Shown here in pieces: positions 9,513 through 18,230 of a stretch of 61,614 nucleotides of DNA. The notes under the pieces were generated by a model. The model did not search any database, had not been told where the DNA came from, and worked only from the letters and a program-made list of their open reading frames with translations. Numbering within the stretch: the first letter of the stretch is position 1; each line of letters starts with the position of its first letter. The translations under genes and the position numbers were made by a program. This DNA is from Neptunomonas sp. (GTDB lineage Bacteria; Pseudomonadota; Gammaproteobacteria; Pseudomonadales; Balneatricaceae), in NCBI RefSeq assembly GCF_016744175.1, contig NZ_JADGEV010000023.1:1-61614 (forward strand), read 5' to 3'.

Positions 9513-10228
9513 ATTGGGATGTCATAATTAAGTACTATCCAAAACTGTTGGATGGTGCTCTGCTAACGCTAGAACTCGTGGTTATCTCCGGTCTAATAGG
9601 CGTTATGCTGGCGGTGCCAATTGCACTGATGCGCGCTTCAAAAACACCGTGGGTACGGGTTTTTCCGTTCTGTTTCATCTACTTCTTCCGTGGTACGCCA
9701 CTGCTGATACAGATCTTTTTGATCTACTATGGAGCCTCTCAGTTTGAAGCGGTACGTGAATCCGCATTGTGGGTCATACTGAAAGAGCCTTATTGGTGTG
9801 CGATTATCGCTTTCACGCTGAATACAGCGGCTTATAGCGCTGAACTGTTCCGTGGTGCGATTCAGGCAATACCCAATGGTGAACTTGAGGCCGCAGATGC
9901 CTTTGGCATGAACTGGTTGCTTAAAACGCGGCGTATCGTTATACCGCGCGCATTCGGTATTGCGTTACCTGCTTATGGTAACGAAGTTGTTCTGATGCTC
10001 AAAAGTAGCGCACTAGCTTCTACCATTACGTTGCTGGATCTCACGGGTATGGCACGTACGATACAAGCACGTACCTATACGCCCGTAGAGCTATTTACTG
10101 CCGCTGGAGTTATTTACCTAGTAATGGCTGCCGTTGTCATAGGCCTGTTCCGCTATATGGAAAGCCGCTTCAACCGTTACCAGTACTACAAACCTAACGT
10201 TGATCAAATGGGCGTTGATAAGCAATAG
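9509..10228 (+). CDS. Amino acid ABC transporter permease (HisM/ArtM type)
   Basis: The second membrane subunit, 239 residues starting MNWDVIIKYYPKLLDGALLT, a typical HisM/ArtM beginning. The docking loop reads AADAFGMNWLLKTRRIVIP, preceded by AYSAELFRGAIQAIPNG. The ATG at 9509 overlaps the upstream stop (ATGA) and is preceded by AAAGG; the frame is open to 9422 but that extension lies inside the neighbouring gene. A strong terminator follows 30 bases after the stop, which closes the four-gene unit. Confidence 0.93.
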   Translation: MNWDVIIKYYPKLLDGALLTLELVVISGLIGVMLAVPIALMRASKTPWVRVFPFCFIYFFRGTPLLIQIFLIYYGASQFEAVRESALWVILKEPYWCAIIAFTLNTAAYSAELFRGAIQAIPNGELEAADAFGMNWLLKTRRIVIPRAFGIALPAYGNEVVLMLKSSALASTITLLDLTGMARTIQARTYTPVELFTAAGVIYLVMAAVVIGLFRYMESRFNRYQYYKPNVDQMGVDKQ

Positions 10229-10257
10229 TGAGTACTGCTTGCTTAGTAAGTGAAGAT

Positions 10258-10288
10258 AAAAAACGGCCTTTATGGCCGTTTTTTATTG
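10258..10288 (+). terminator. Terminator of the amino acid importer operon
   Basis: The hairpin aaaacggcc / ggccgtttt with a short loop is followed by a T run. It is the strongest hairpin near the end of the permease gene. The rest of the gap up to the next start (about 10290-10532) shows no gene. Confidence 0.88.
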
Positions 10289-10532
10289 CCTGTCATATGG
10301 CAAAACTCGTTTTATGAGTGATGGCTCAGAGGCTTGCTCCAGAACACCGATATAGCTATGGTGTTTGTATGCATTAGTTTTGTGGGTGTTGTCACATCAA
10401 AAAGGAAAGGTTATCCATATAGTTATTCAAGCATGGTGTCATTCTGTGCATATCTGTTCATAAAATGAATGTATACGCGTTGTATTTTGGGTTCCTAATT
10501 GGGAAGCATAATAAACACAGAGGGAATTGAAT

Positions 10533-11102
10533 ATGAATAATAAAAAAAGATTGTTGCTATGCGCTGTGCTGAGTATTTTTTCTACACATTCGTTTGCTGG
10601 TGCTGATTTAATAATTGAAGATATTTCATTTTTATCTCTGCCCGCAAAAGGAGGCTGTACAAATTTTAGCGTTACTATTGCAAACATAGGCGATGAGCGA
10701 GCAGAAGGAAGTGGTTTGTTTTCGTTACGCGCCAATAGCTTAACCACATCGCAACTGGGCGCAGAGAGGCAGTTTGGTATTGGTAGGGGAGTAGATCCAG
10801 GTGAGTCCATAATGGTCTCAGTAATAAGTCTAGAGTTTCCTGCCGTTGGTGAGCATCGGATTGTTGCTGTTGTAGATTCAAGAAACGAGGTTGAAGAATA
10901 CGTTGAAGGCAGTTACGCCGAGCAGAATAATGGGTTTAAAAAGGATGTCAATGTAAGGCATACATGCACTGAAGACGGCAGGCCGCAAGGGCCTACAGTC
11001 GATCCAAAGTTTATTAAAAACTTACATATAGACCCGAAGGAAGGGCGCCCTAACCTTAATCCTAAGGTTAGATTACCTATCCCTCGCTCTGTTACTCAAT
11101 AA
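10533..11102 (+). CDS. Secreted protein with a CARDB-like beta-sandwich domain
   Basis: A 189-residue exported protein. The Sec signal peptide is MNNKKRLLLCAVLSIFSTHS followed by FAGA. The mature part has the CARDB (cell adhesion related domain in bacteria) pattern: ADLIIEDISF, then TIANIGDERAEGS, a glycine-rich middle and VVDSRNEVEEYVEGSYAEQNN. The C-terminal 50 residues are proline- and charge-rich and may be unstructured. The ATG at 10533 is chosen because AGAGGG lies at the right distance; a TTG six bases earlier is also in frame. No partner gene is evident. Periplasmic or outer surface adhesion or scaffolding is a reasonable but unproven guess. Confidence 0.72.
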   Translation: MNNKKRLLLCAVLSIFSTHSFAGADLIIEDISFLSLPAKGGCTNFSVTIANIGDERAEGSGLFSLRANSLTTSQLGAERQFGIGRGVDPGESIMVSVISLEFPAVGEHRIVAVVDSRNEVEEYVEGSYAEQNNGFKKDVNVRHTCTEDGRPQGPTVDPKFIKNLHIDPKEGRPNLNPKVRLPIPRSVTQ

Positions 11103-11305
11103 GTAGATTGCTTAAATAGCCTGTTCTTTTTTGTTAGTAATGGCGGTAAAGAAGAATAGGTTATTTTTTGGTAAATGCAACAAACTGCTTTCTACGGTTG
11201 TTGACGAGTTGCAGTGATAACCATCAAATTAAAATACCAAATGCTCTAAAAAAACATTTGTCTGCGATAGCGTAATAGGCCAAGTGGCACTGGCTGAGTA
11301 ATGTT

Positions 11306-12535
11306 TTAATGAAAAAACCAGTACCCCGCTAGAATAGCCACGATAATGCCTGCAAGATCGGCGAGTAAGGCACAGGTAATTGCATGGCGTACGTGCTTTA
11401 TGCCAACACTGCCAAAATAAACGGCCAACACATAAAATGTTGTCTCTGTGCTGCCTTGCATGATGGCGGAAATAGTTGCAGCGAATGAGTCCACTCCAAA
11501 TGTGCTCATGGTTTCTAGCATCATTGCGCGAGCGCCACTACCGCTCAATGGTTTCATTAACGCTGTAGGTAGTGCCTGAATAAAGTCAGTATTAAAGCCC
11601 AGTGAAGAGAACAGATATTCTAAGCCATATATAACACCCTCTAATACACCGCTGGTACGTAGCAAACCAATGGCGACCAGCATGGCGATTAAATAGGGTA
11701 TGAGTTTGATTGCGACATCAAATCCTTGTTTTGCACCTTCGATAAAATCTTCGTAGATATTATTTTTCTTATACCAGCCTGAAAATAGAAACAACATAAT
11801 GATTGCGAATAAAATAAGGTTGCCCAGCAAGGATGAACTGCTCGACATCTGTTCTGCTGGCAAGCTCACTAACCAGCTACCGAGCGCAGCTAATAAGATG
11901 GCAAACCCAGAAAAATAACCAATAACAACGCGATTAAATAAATTGATTTTTTGTACCCAGGCCACTGCCATCAGACCGGTTATTGTCGATGCAGAGGTTG
12001 CGAGTAAGATAGGAATGAATACGGATGTGGGGTCAGCTGCACCCTGTTGAGCGCGGTATAAAAAGATAGTTACCGGCAATAATGTAACGGAAGAAGTGTT
12101 TAAAACGAGAAACAAGATTTGTGCATTACTTGCGATATCTGAACCGTGATTTAAATTCTGTAAGTCCCGCATAGCTCGCAGCCCCATTGGCGCTGCAGCG
12201 TTATCCAGCCCAAGCATATTAGCGGCGATATTCATCGTCATACTGCCGTGTGCAGGATGCCCTTTAGGTATGCCAGGCATTAGTTTTAAAAATAATGGTT
12301 CCAGGCCACGAGAGAGAATCTGTATTAATCCCGCATTTTCAGCCACTTTAAACAAACCTAGCCAAAGGCACAGCACACCAACCAGACCAATAGAAATATC
12401 CACACTGAGCGAGGCCATATCGAAGGTAGATTGAATGAGCAGGCCGAAGATATCAGCTTGGTTTAATACCAGCCATTGATAAAGAGCAGCGATGAATGCG
12501 GTGGCGAAAAAACCGAACCAGATATGTACTAGCAT
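11306..12535 (-). CDS. Fused SpmA/SpmB-like nucleoside recognition (Gate) membrane protein
   Basis: A 409-residue inner membrane protein with about ten hydrophobic segments. The N-terminal half matches SpmA (GLFKVAENAGLIQILSR, then NIAANMLGLDNAAAPMGLRA). The C-terminal half matches SpmB (PLSGSGARAMMLE, then IMQGSTETTFYVLAVYFGSVG). Both halves are Gate/nucleoside-recognition domains. Bacillus has two genes (spmA and spmB) involved in spore core dehydration; fused forms are common in non-sporulating gammaproteobacteria and their substrate is unknown. The gene stands alone, convergent with the CARDB gene. Related transporter-like gates suggest passage of a small solute, which is inference. Confidence 0.85.
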   Translation of the reverse strand: MLVHIWFGFFATAFIAALYQWLVLNQADIFGLLIQSTFDMASLSVDISIGLVGVLCLWLGLFKVAENAGLIQILSRGLEPLFLKLMPGIPKGHPAHGSMTMNIAANMLGLDNAAAPMGLRAMRDLQNLNHGSDIASNAQILFLVLNTSSVTLLPVTIFLYRAQQGAADPTSVFIPILLATSASTITGLMAVAWVQKINLFNRVVIGYFSGFAILLAALGSWLVSLPAEQMSSSSSLLGNLILFAIIMLFLFSGWYKKNNIYEDFIEGAKQGFDVAIKLIPYLIAMLVAIGLLRTSGVLEGVIYGLEYLFSSLGFNTDFIQALPTALMKPLSGSGARAMMLETMSTFGVDSFAATISAIMQGSTETTFYVLAVYFGSVGIKHVRHAITCALLADLAGIIVAILAGYWFFH

Positions 12536-12770
12536 AAATACTCTTAGCTGTTATTTCAGGCGAGAATGCAACGATCCATTTTTTGATGCAAACTATATCA
12601 GATTTTTAAGTGTGAAATAGAACGGGTGATCGCTAGCTTTTTTATCTAGTTGGTTTCGTTAAAGAAGCATTTTCCCAGTGTGTTAAGCCAACAGAATATT
12701 TGAGTCGTTAAAACGAACGAGCAAAAGATTTGTCAGAGAGTAATATTAAACAAATAAGAGAACACAAAAA

Positions 12771-13058
12771 ATGACTGAACGTCCAACGTTTGTAATGACA
12801 GAACAAATCGATAATTCACGTACCTGTGTTAATCACCTTCATTTTCCTGCAGGAAGTGAAACGCGTTGGCACCGCCATGAGAGGGATTATGTGATTGTAC
12901 CCATGAATAGTTGTGAGTTGCTTATTGATTCAGGGGGCGGTGCGAAGCCGGTGAAGCTAACGGCGGGCGAGTGTTATTACCGAGATGCAGGTGTTGAGCA
13001 TAACGTGATTAACCCTTCAGAAATTGACATTACCTTGATTGAAGTGGAAATTAAGTAG
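12771..13058 (+). CDS. Small single-domain cupin
   Basis: A 95-residue protein that is essentially one cupin barrel. Metal-ligand-type motif 1 is visible as RWHRHERDYVIVP (His35 and His37 with Glu38), and motif 2 as AGECYYRDAGVEHNVIN (His76). An AGAGAA sequence sits ahead of the ATG. The substrate is unknown; such small cupins act as sugar or acid isomerases, dioxygenases or sensors. Gene context (small, unrelated accessory genes) gives no help. Confidence 0.8.
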   Translation: MTERPTFVMTEQIDNSRTCVNHLHFPAGSETRWHRHERDYVIVPMNSCELLIDSGGGAKPVKLTAGECYYRDAGVEHNVINPSEIDITLIEVEIK

Positions 13059-13087
13059 TTCTTAATCGTAGCGCAATTAGGGGGTTA

Positions 13088-13396
13088 ATGATGAAGATGG
13101 TTTATACCAGCGAGAATCAGTTCTTAGTGTGTAATGCTAAAAATCTCATTGAGGCACAAGGTATTGGAACATTCCTGAAGAATGAGTTTGCGCAGGGAGC
13201 GGTAGGTGAAACATCCGCTTTTGATGCGTGGCCTGAAGTCTGGATTTTTAGTGATTCAGATTATGAGCAAGCTCTAAACATTATTGAAACATCTCTCAGC
13301 CGCAAAAATGCTGCTGAATGGGTTTGTGAGAACTGTTCTGAGCATAATGATTCCTCTTTTGACATCTGCTGGAATTGCCAAAAAGATAACGCATGA
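13088..13396 (+). CDS. DUF2007 domain protein with C-terminal RanBP2-type zinc ribbon
   Basis: A 102-residue cytoplasmic protein. Residues 1-70 (MKMVYTSENQFLVCNAKNLIEAQG onwards, then EVWIFSDSDYEQAL) match DUF2007, a PII-fold-like putative signal-transducing domain. The C-terminal WVCENCSEHNDSSFDICWNC is a C-x2-C-x10-C-x2-C zinc finger of RanBP2 type. This pairing is common in gammaproteobacteria but its function is unknown. The start could be either of the two neighbouring ATGs at 13088 and 13091. It follows the cupin by 29 bases and may share its transcript. Confidence 0.75.
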   Translation: MMKMVYTSENQFLVCNAKNLIEAQGIGTFLKNEFAQGAVGETSAFDAWPEVWIFSDSDYEQALNIIETSLSRKNAAEWVCENCSEHNDSSFDICWNCQKDNA

Positions 13397-13531
13397 CAGG
13401 GGCTCAGGGTAAGCGTGTAATAATAATTGCTCTGAAACGTAGTCTCTGGCCAAGGATCAACTACACTTACTGATAATTGCTTGCCTTCATGCTTTACTAT
13501 GTGGAAGGTAGCTTTAATAAAGGACTATCAA

Positions 13532-13786
13532 TTGAATACACATATTGAGTTTGAGCCTGAAGTATTATCAGCGTTAAATGCAGGAAGAAAAATTGATGCT
13601 ATCAAAACGCTAAGGTCATTAAGAGGCATCGGCCTGAAAGAAGCGAAGGAGCTGATTGATAATTATGTCGATGAGCATGCATCTGAGGGAGCGTCTGTGC
13701 AAAAAGTCGAAAGCAATGTGAGTGTTGCTAAGCTGCTGTTTATTGGGTTGATAATTTATTTGGTTTATAAATTTTTTAATAGCTAA
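13532..13786 (+). CDS. Membrane-tethered ribosomal protein L7/L12 C-terminal-like protein
   Basis: About 84 residues. The middle reads RKIDAIKTLRSLRGIGLKEAKELID, which is the L7/L12 C-terminal domain pattern (helix, turn, G-x-G-L-K-E-A-K). A single hydrophobic helix follows at the very C-terminus (LLFIGLIIYLVYKF), so it is tail-anchored in the inner membrane. The start is uncertain. TTG at 13532 has AAAGGA at good spacing; ATG at 13499 would add 11 residues without a comparable site. Similar proteins occur in other proteobacteria and are unrelated in function to the ribosome as far as known. Confidence 0.65.
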   Translation: MNTHIEFEPEVLSALNAGRKIDAIKTLRSLRGIGLKEAKELIDNYVDEHASEGASVQKVESNVSVAKLLFIGLIIYLVYKFFNS

Positions 13787-13891
13787 TTTCAAAAATAAAC
13801 TTCCAATATTAGCCAATACAGAACTAACTCCCAAGAAAAGGTATTTCTCTTGAGAGTTCACATGCATTACAAACCGTGTTCAATCAGCGGC

Positions 13892-14335
13892 TTATTTTTC
13901 TAGAATCACGTATCTAAGTATTTCAACCACTTGTGCCGGCGTTGTTGCCCATGCCATGGCTGCTGCATCCACTTCTTTTAAAGGGTGGATGATGTCATCA
14001 GCGTGTAGCGTGATATATGGCGTATCTAGAGCTGCACAATATCCTGCATCAAAAGCAGCATTCCACTGTTTGTATTTATCACCAAAACGAATAATGGCGA
14101 TGTCACATTTTGCTATAAGGTTTTTAGTACGGATACCGTTCACTTTAGATGACTTGTGGTCGCGCCAAAAACTATTATCTTCTGCGCCTAACAAATCTCC
14201 AGCAGCATCACTTGCTTCGTGATTAGTGACAGCAGAGCTAAAGGTTACCGGTAGGTTGTGTGCTCTTGCGCCATCGATAAGCTGCTGACGCCAGTCGGTA
14301 TGTATTTCGCCAGAGAGGTAGATATTCCAATGCAT
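13892..14335 (-). CDS. YtoQ family protein
   Basis: A 147-residue soluble protein that matches the YtoQ family: start WNIYLSGEIHTDWR, middle GDLLGAEDNSFWRDHKSSK, then RTKNLIAKCDIAIIRFGDKYKQWNAAFDAGYC. The fold resembles nucleoside deoxyribosyltransferase-like proteins (a Rossmann-like half with a D-x-A-I-x-R-F-G stretch), but no reaction is established to my knowledge. The gene stands alone on the minus strand between plus-strand small genes. Confidence 0.82.
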   Translation of the reverse strand: MHWNIYLSGEIHTDWRQQLIDGARAHNLPVTFSSAVTNHEASDAAGDLLGAEDNSFWRDHKSSKVNGIRTKNLIAKCDIAIIRFGDKYKQWNAAFDAGYCAALDTPYITLHADDIIHPLKEVDAAAMAWATTPAQVVEILRYVILEK

Positions 14336-14520
14336 AGTGTTTCCTGTTTTTTATTAAGTGCTTTTAGTGGGAGCTTTGTAAGGTGAATTCTACAGCATCA
14401 TCTGTATTATTTTCTGTACAAATTATATACAGTTGAAGGTGCTTTCCTGTAACGACTTGTTTGGAGTAAGGTGGCACGATAAGCGCTGTGGGGGAGTTTA
14501 TATTCATATTACGGAGCAAT

Positions 14521-14826
14521 ATGATGGATTTCCAAAAAGCAATTGATAGCTGTGTTAGTAACCGCGTGGTTGTTATTTTTCTGCTTATTGTCTTTTTCCC
14601 TCTGGGTTTATATTGTCTATGGAAAGGTCAGCACTTTTCTAAAACGGTACGCTGGGTTATTACCGCGCTACTTGGATTATGGACATTGAGTTTATTATTT
14701 GGAGGTGGAGGGAGCAGTTATGATGATAACGGCAGCTGTGCTGCGGTTATTGAGTCTAATGGCTGTACTTATTATCGAGATAGCGATTGCAATGTTATTT
14801 CTCGCTCATGCGAGTCAGTGTATTGA
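14521..14826 (+). CDS. Small membrane protein with cysteine-rich tail
   Basis: About 101 residues with two transmembrane helices (roughly 14-32 and 42-60) followed by GGGGSSYDDNGSCAAV and a tail with four cysteines (SCAAVI, GCTYY, DCNVI, SCESVY). The short polar loop between the helices (WKGQHFSKTVRW) suggests a hairpin topology. No family is recognised with certainty. ACGGAGCAAT precedes the ATG at 14521. An inverted repeat lies just after the stop (GCCTTTC / GAAAGGC) but has no T run. Confidence 0.6.
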   Translation: MMDFQKAIDSCVSNRVVVIFLLIVFFPLGLYCLWKGQHFSKTVRWVITALLGLWTLSLLFGGGGSSYDDNGSCAAVIESNGCTYYRDSDCNVISRSCESVY

Positions 14827-14977
14827 TATAGCAGGCCTTTCTGATGAAAGGCTATCACGCTAATTTGGGTAATACTGTTTCTCATTTAGGTCTATAAAGT
14901 TGAGCTGATTATAGAGTAAGGTATCCCTTCTAGTGTAGTAAGTTTATCCCCGATTCTTGTTTTTAAAAGGAAGTAAT

Positions 14978-15364
14978 ATGGAATGTCCTAAATGTAATAG
15001 CTCAATGAACGAAATTAAAGACACGGCATTTTCAGCATTAAAATGTTCAGGATGTAATGGAATTTGGTTTCGAGATGGGAGCCATGAGTTGGCGAGATCT
15101 ATTGAAGGCATTGAGGCCATTGATGATGTCAAAACCAATGCAGGGGCTGCCTATAACCCCGTTAGAGATATCGATTGCCCTGAGTGTCATAAGCGAATGA
15201 TTAAAATGGTGGATCGTTCACAATTGCATATTGAGTTTGAAGCATGTGCTTATTGTAATGGTGTCTTTTTTGATGCGGGTGAGTTTAAAGACTTTACCGA
15301 ATTTTCATTGATTGAACGGGTTAAGCAGGCGATCGATACGTTTAAGTCTAATGTCCGTACATAG
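14978..15364 (+). CDS. Protein with two TFIIB-type zinc ribbon motifs
   Basis: 128 residues, cytoplasmic. The first ribbon is MECPKCNSSM (C3, C6) paired with LKCSGCNGIWFRDG, the second DCPECHKRM paired with FEACAYCNGVFFDAGE. Both have the zf-TFIIB layout C-x2-C ... C-x2-C-x-G-x-(W/F)-(L/F) and the family name comes from sequence resemblance, not from a proven transcription role. The ATG at 14978 has a GGAAGTAA site upstream. A terminator follows, so it is probably monocistronic. Confidence 0.78.
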   Translation: MECPKCNSSMNEIKDTAFSALKCSGCNGIWFRDGSHELARSIEGIEAIDDVKTNAGAAYNPVRDIDCPECHKRMIKMVDRSQLHIEFEACAYCNGVFFDAGEFKDFTEFSLIERVKQAIDTFKSNVRT

Positions 15365-15383
15365 TCATATGAACGCAGTGAAG

Positions 15384-15407
15384 CAGTAGCACGCGCTACT
15401 GTGTTTT
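15384..15407 (+). terminator. Terminator after the zf-TFIIB gene
   Basis: A perfect 7-bp stem CAGTAGC / GCTACTG with a 4-base loop is followed by TGTTTTT, 19 bases after the stop codon. Confidence 0.72.
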
Positions 15408-15437
15408 TGTATGTGTGAGCCTACATAGTTTCTTGAG

Positions 15438-16331
15438 ATGTTCTTTGTGATTCAATCAAATGCCGCTAAATCAGACTTGATACTGGTCGTCGTAACGCTG
15501 CTTGCTGCGGCTGGATGGATCTTTTCTAAAGAAGCGCTTTTTGGTATCCCTCCTTTGATGTTTATTGGCTTGAGGTTTTTAGTTGCCGGGCTGGTTTTGT
15601 CTCTATTTGGTTGGCAGGCCTTGCGAGCGCTTGATAAACGAGGGATCTTGCGGACAGCCTTGGTCGGTATGTCATTCGGTGTGGCTATGATTTTTTGGAT
15701 CTTAGGGCTGCATCATGCTCATCATATAGGCGTGGGTGCTTTTTTATCCTGCCTAGGGGCTGTATTCGTGCCCATTGTTGCAACTTTGTTTGGTGAACGC
15801 GCTAACCGGGCGGTATGGTTTTCGCTTCCGCTGGCGGCTATAGGTCTTGCCAGCCTATCACTTGATAGCCAGTTTGTGATGGGGTGGGGTGAGCTCTCAT
15901 TTCTGTGTTCAGCTGTATTGTTTGCGTTTACTTTTGTCCTGAATAGCCGTGCAGCTGCGAAAACATCACCTATTGCTCTGGCGGCAGTTCAGTTAATGGT
16001 GGTAGGGCTGGTGGCACTTCCTGTGTCATTTCTGACTGAAACATGGACGTTAGCATGGCCCGTTGAAATCTGGATGTGGATGATTGCCAGCATCTTCATT
16101 GCGACCAGCTTGCGGTTTTTTATGCAGACTTGGGCGCAAAGCTTATCCAATGCGAGTAATGCTGCTGTGATCATGACATTGGAGCCTGTATGGACTGCTA
16201 TGTTGGCAGCAGTATGGTTTGGCGAGACAATGACCGCTATGCAGTTAGGTGGCTGTGTACTGATTTTTAGTGCACTAATGGTTAGCCGCTGGCGCAGCGT
16301 ACGTAGTGCTGTCCGTGCGTTGGTTAGATAA
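15438..16331 (+). CDS. EamA/DMT family permease (RhaT/YdcZ superfamily)
   Basis: A 297-residue inner membrane protein with about ten helices arranged as two EamA repeats. The first repeat contains AAAGWIFSKEALFGIPP and FLSCLGAVFVPIVATLFGER, the second ASNAAVIMTLEPVWTAMLAAVWFGE, the classic end-of-repeat motif. Family members export amino acids, purines and other metabolites. It lies upstream of the 2-keto acid decarboxylase in the same direction with a 185-base gap, so export of an aromatic product is conceivable but not shown. Confidence 0.88.
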   Translation: MFFVIQSNAAKSDLILVVVTLLAAAGWIFSKEALFGIPPLMFIGLRFLVAGLVLSLFGWQALRALDKRGILRTALVGMSFGVAMIFWILGLHHAHHIGVGAFLSCLGAVFVPIVATLFGERANRAVWFSLPLAAIGLASLSLDSQFVMGWGELSFLCSAVLFAFTFVLNSRAAAKTSPIALAAVQLMVVGLVALPVSFLTETWTLAWPVEIWMWMIASIFIATSLRFFMQTWAQSLSNASNAAVIMTLEPVWTAMLAAVWFGETMTAMQLGGCVLIFSALMVSRWRSVRSAVRALVR

Positions 16332-16516
16332 CTGCGCATAAGAGTCTTAGGCTGTGAGTAAATTTCACAGGCACTGGTCGTGCGTCAGTAATGCAATGTA
16401 TGATAAAACAATATCTATTTATTGGATTAACTTGACGCAATTATTATGCTTTTTTTAGATGGTTGTGGCGAGTACTGTGTTATGAATTCATTTATGACAC
16501 TAACTGAGGCAATCCG

Positions 16517-18169
16517 ATGAACTTGGCTGAAGTACTGCTTAACTCACTAAAAGAGCACGGGGTTTCTGAAATTTTTGGTATTCCTGGTGATTTTGCTTTG
16601 CCTTTCTTTAAGGTGGCTGAAGAATCCAAGATTTTACCTCTCTATACTTTCAGCCATGAGCCAACGGTGGGCTATGCGGCGGATGCCGCAGCACGTTGTC
16701 ACGGCAAGCCATCGGTTGCGGCCATTACCTATGGGGCGGGTGGCTTCAATATGGTCAATCCGATCGCTGCAGCATATGCAGAAAAATCGCCAGTCGTGGT
16801 GATCTCCGGAGGGCCCGGTGAAGGTGATAGAAGTACGGGTTTGCTAGTGCATCATCAAGCAAAGAGTCTTAATTCCCAGCTGCAAGTGTATAAGGAAGTT
16901 ACCTGCGATCAGGTTATCTTAAATGATATTGAACGAGCCCCCGCTGATATAGCGCGAGTTTTAGCAAGCTGTATCAGGCATTCTCGGCCGGTTTACATTG
17001 AGGTCCCAAGGGACCTTGTTTTTCATCAGTGCATGCCAGTACTGCCCTATCAGTCGGAAAATCTGCATCAAATACACACTGGTGCACTGGACGCCTGCGT
17101 GAGTGCAACGCTTGAAAAACTGCAGCGTGCTGAGTCACCCGTGCTGGTTGTCGGCGTTGAAATTAGGCGCTTCGGTATTGAGCAACAAACAGCAGATCTT
17201 GCCAAACAACTGGGTATTCCAGTAGTAACGACCTTGATGGGGCGAGGGCTGCTTAATGATATGGATGTCCCGTTGCAGGGTACCTATCTGGGTGTTGCGG
17301 GGGATGCCGAATTAACGCGCTTGGTAGAAGAATCGGATATGCCCGTTCTGTTAGGAGTAACTCTCACGGATGGTAACTTTGGCATATCACAGCAAAAGCT
17401 GGATTTTCGTAAGGTGATTCTTGCCTGTGATGGTAATGTTTCAATGGGGTATCACATCTATCCTGAGATCCCTTTGCAGGCATTTATTGCCGAATTAAAC
17501 ACACGTGCGCATAGACTTGAAACTGTTAACAATCAGGTCGTGGCGGCTACACATCATTATCCTTGTGAGCTACCGGCGGATGAGCAGAAAATAACGCCTA
17601 CCGATATTGCCGCTGCAATTAATGATTTGTTTCAGCAGCATGGAGCGATGCCTATTGCTGCAGACATGGGGGATTGCTTTTTTACTACGTTGGATATCAA
17701 AGAAACGGATCTGGTAGCCCCGGGTTTTTATGCCACCATGGGCTATGGTGTGCCCGCTGGGTTCGGTGTGCAAGCGGCAACCGGAAAAAGGCCAATTGTT
17801 CTCGTCGGGGATGGTGCGTTTCAAATGACGGGCTGGGAGTTACTGAATGCTAGACGCTATGGCTGGAATCCGATTGTTATTGTGTTCAATAACAGTAGTT
17901 GGGAAATGTTGCGTACGTTTCAGCCTGAATCGGCATTTAACGATCTGCCACAGCTGAATTATGCGCGTATAGGAGATGAGCTAGGGGGTGTTGGCCGGCG
18001 GGCAACCAACCGTAAAGAGTTAAAGTGCGCACTGCAAGAGGCTGTACAAGATGACGATAATTTTTATCTGATTGAAGCGATTATCGAGAAAGGAGACTTA
18101 TCAAATACCTTGAGTCGTTTTGTTGGTGGTATTACTAAAATGCGTGAGCAGGCTATGGTTGCCGATTGA
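16517..18169 (+). CDS. ipdC: ThDP-dependent indolepyruvate/phenylpyruvate-type 2-keto acid decarboxylase
   Basis: A 550-residue enzyme of the pyruvate/indolepyruvate decarboxylase family, which turns an aromatic or aliphatic 2-keto acid into the aldehyde with thiamine diphosphate and magnesium. Visible signs: Glu48 in FSHEPTVGYAADAAAR (cofactor activation), the decarboxylase His-His pair 112-113 (LLVHHQAK), and the cofactor motif GDGAFQMTGWEL ending in NN about 26 residues later. Length and motifs separate it from acetolactate synthases, which lack the His pair. Substrate choice (indolepyruvate, phenylpyruvate or a branched keto acid) cannot be read from sequence, so the symbol is provisional. 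A terminator follows. Confidence 0.85.
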   Translation: MNLAEVLLNSLKEHGVSEIFGIPGDFALPFFKVAEESKILPLYTFSHEPTVGYAADAAARCHGKPSVAAITYGAGGFNMVNPIAAAYAEKSPVVVISGGPGEGDRSTGLLVHHQAKSLNSQLQVYKEVTCDQVILNDIERAPADIARVLASCIRHSRPVYIEVPRDLVFHQCMPVLPYQSENLHQIHTGALDACVSATLEKLQRAESPVLVVGVEIRRFGIEQQTADLAKQLGIPVVTTLMGRGLLNDMDVPLQGTYLGVAGDAELTRLVEESDMPVLLGVTLTDGNFGISQQKLDFRKVILACDGNVSMGYHIYPEIPLQAFIAELNTRAHRLETVNNQVVAATHHYPCELPADEQKITPTDIAAAINDLFQQHGAMPIAADMGDCFFTTLDIKETDLVAPGFYATMGYGVPAGFGVQAATGKRPIVLVGDGAFQMTGWELLNARRYGWNPIVIVFNNSSWEMLRTFQPESAFNDLPQLNYARIGDELGGVGRRATNRKELKCALQEAVQDDDNFYLIEAIIEKGDLSNTLSRFVGGITKMREQAMVAD

Positions 18170-18203
18170 TTACAATGAATCTTAGGTAGGTGTGGTCGTG
18201 AAG

Positions 18204-18230
18204 ACAGCCCTTACAGGCTGTAAGTTTTTT
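18204..18230 (+). terminator. Terminator after the keto acid decarboxylase gene
   Basis: The stem ACAGCC / GGCTGT with a 6-base loop is followed by AAGTTTTTT, 35 bases downstream of the stop. Confidence 0.7.

Noticed and set aside
14826-14860. GCCTTTC / GAAAGGC hairpin after the small membrane protein gene
   Set aside because: No T run follows, so it was not listed as a terminator.
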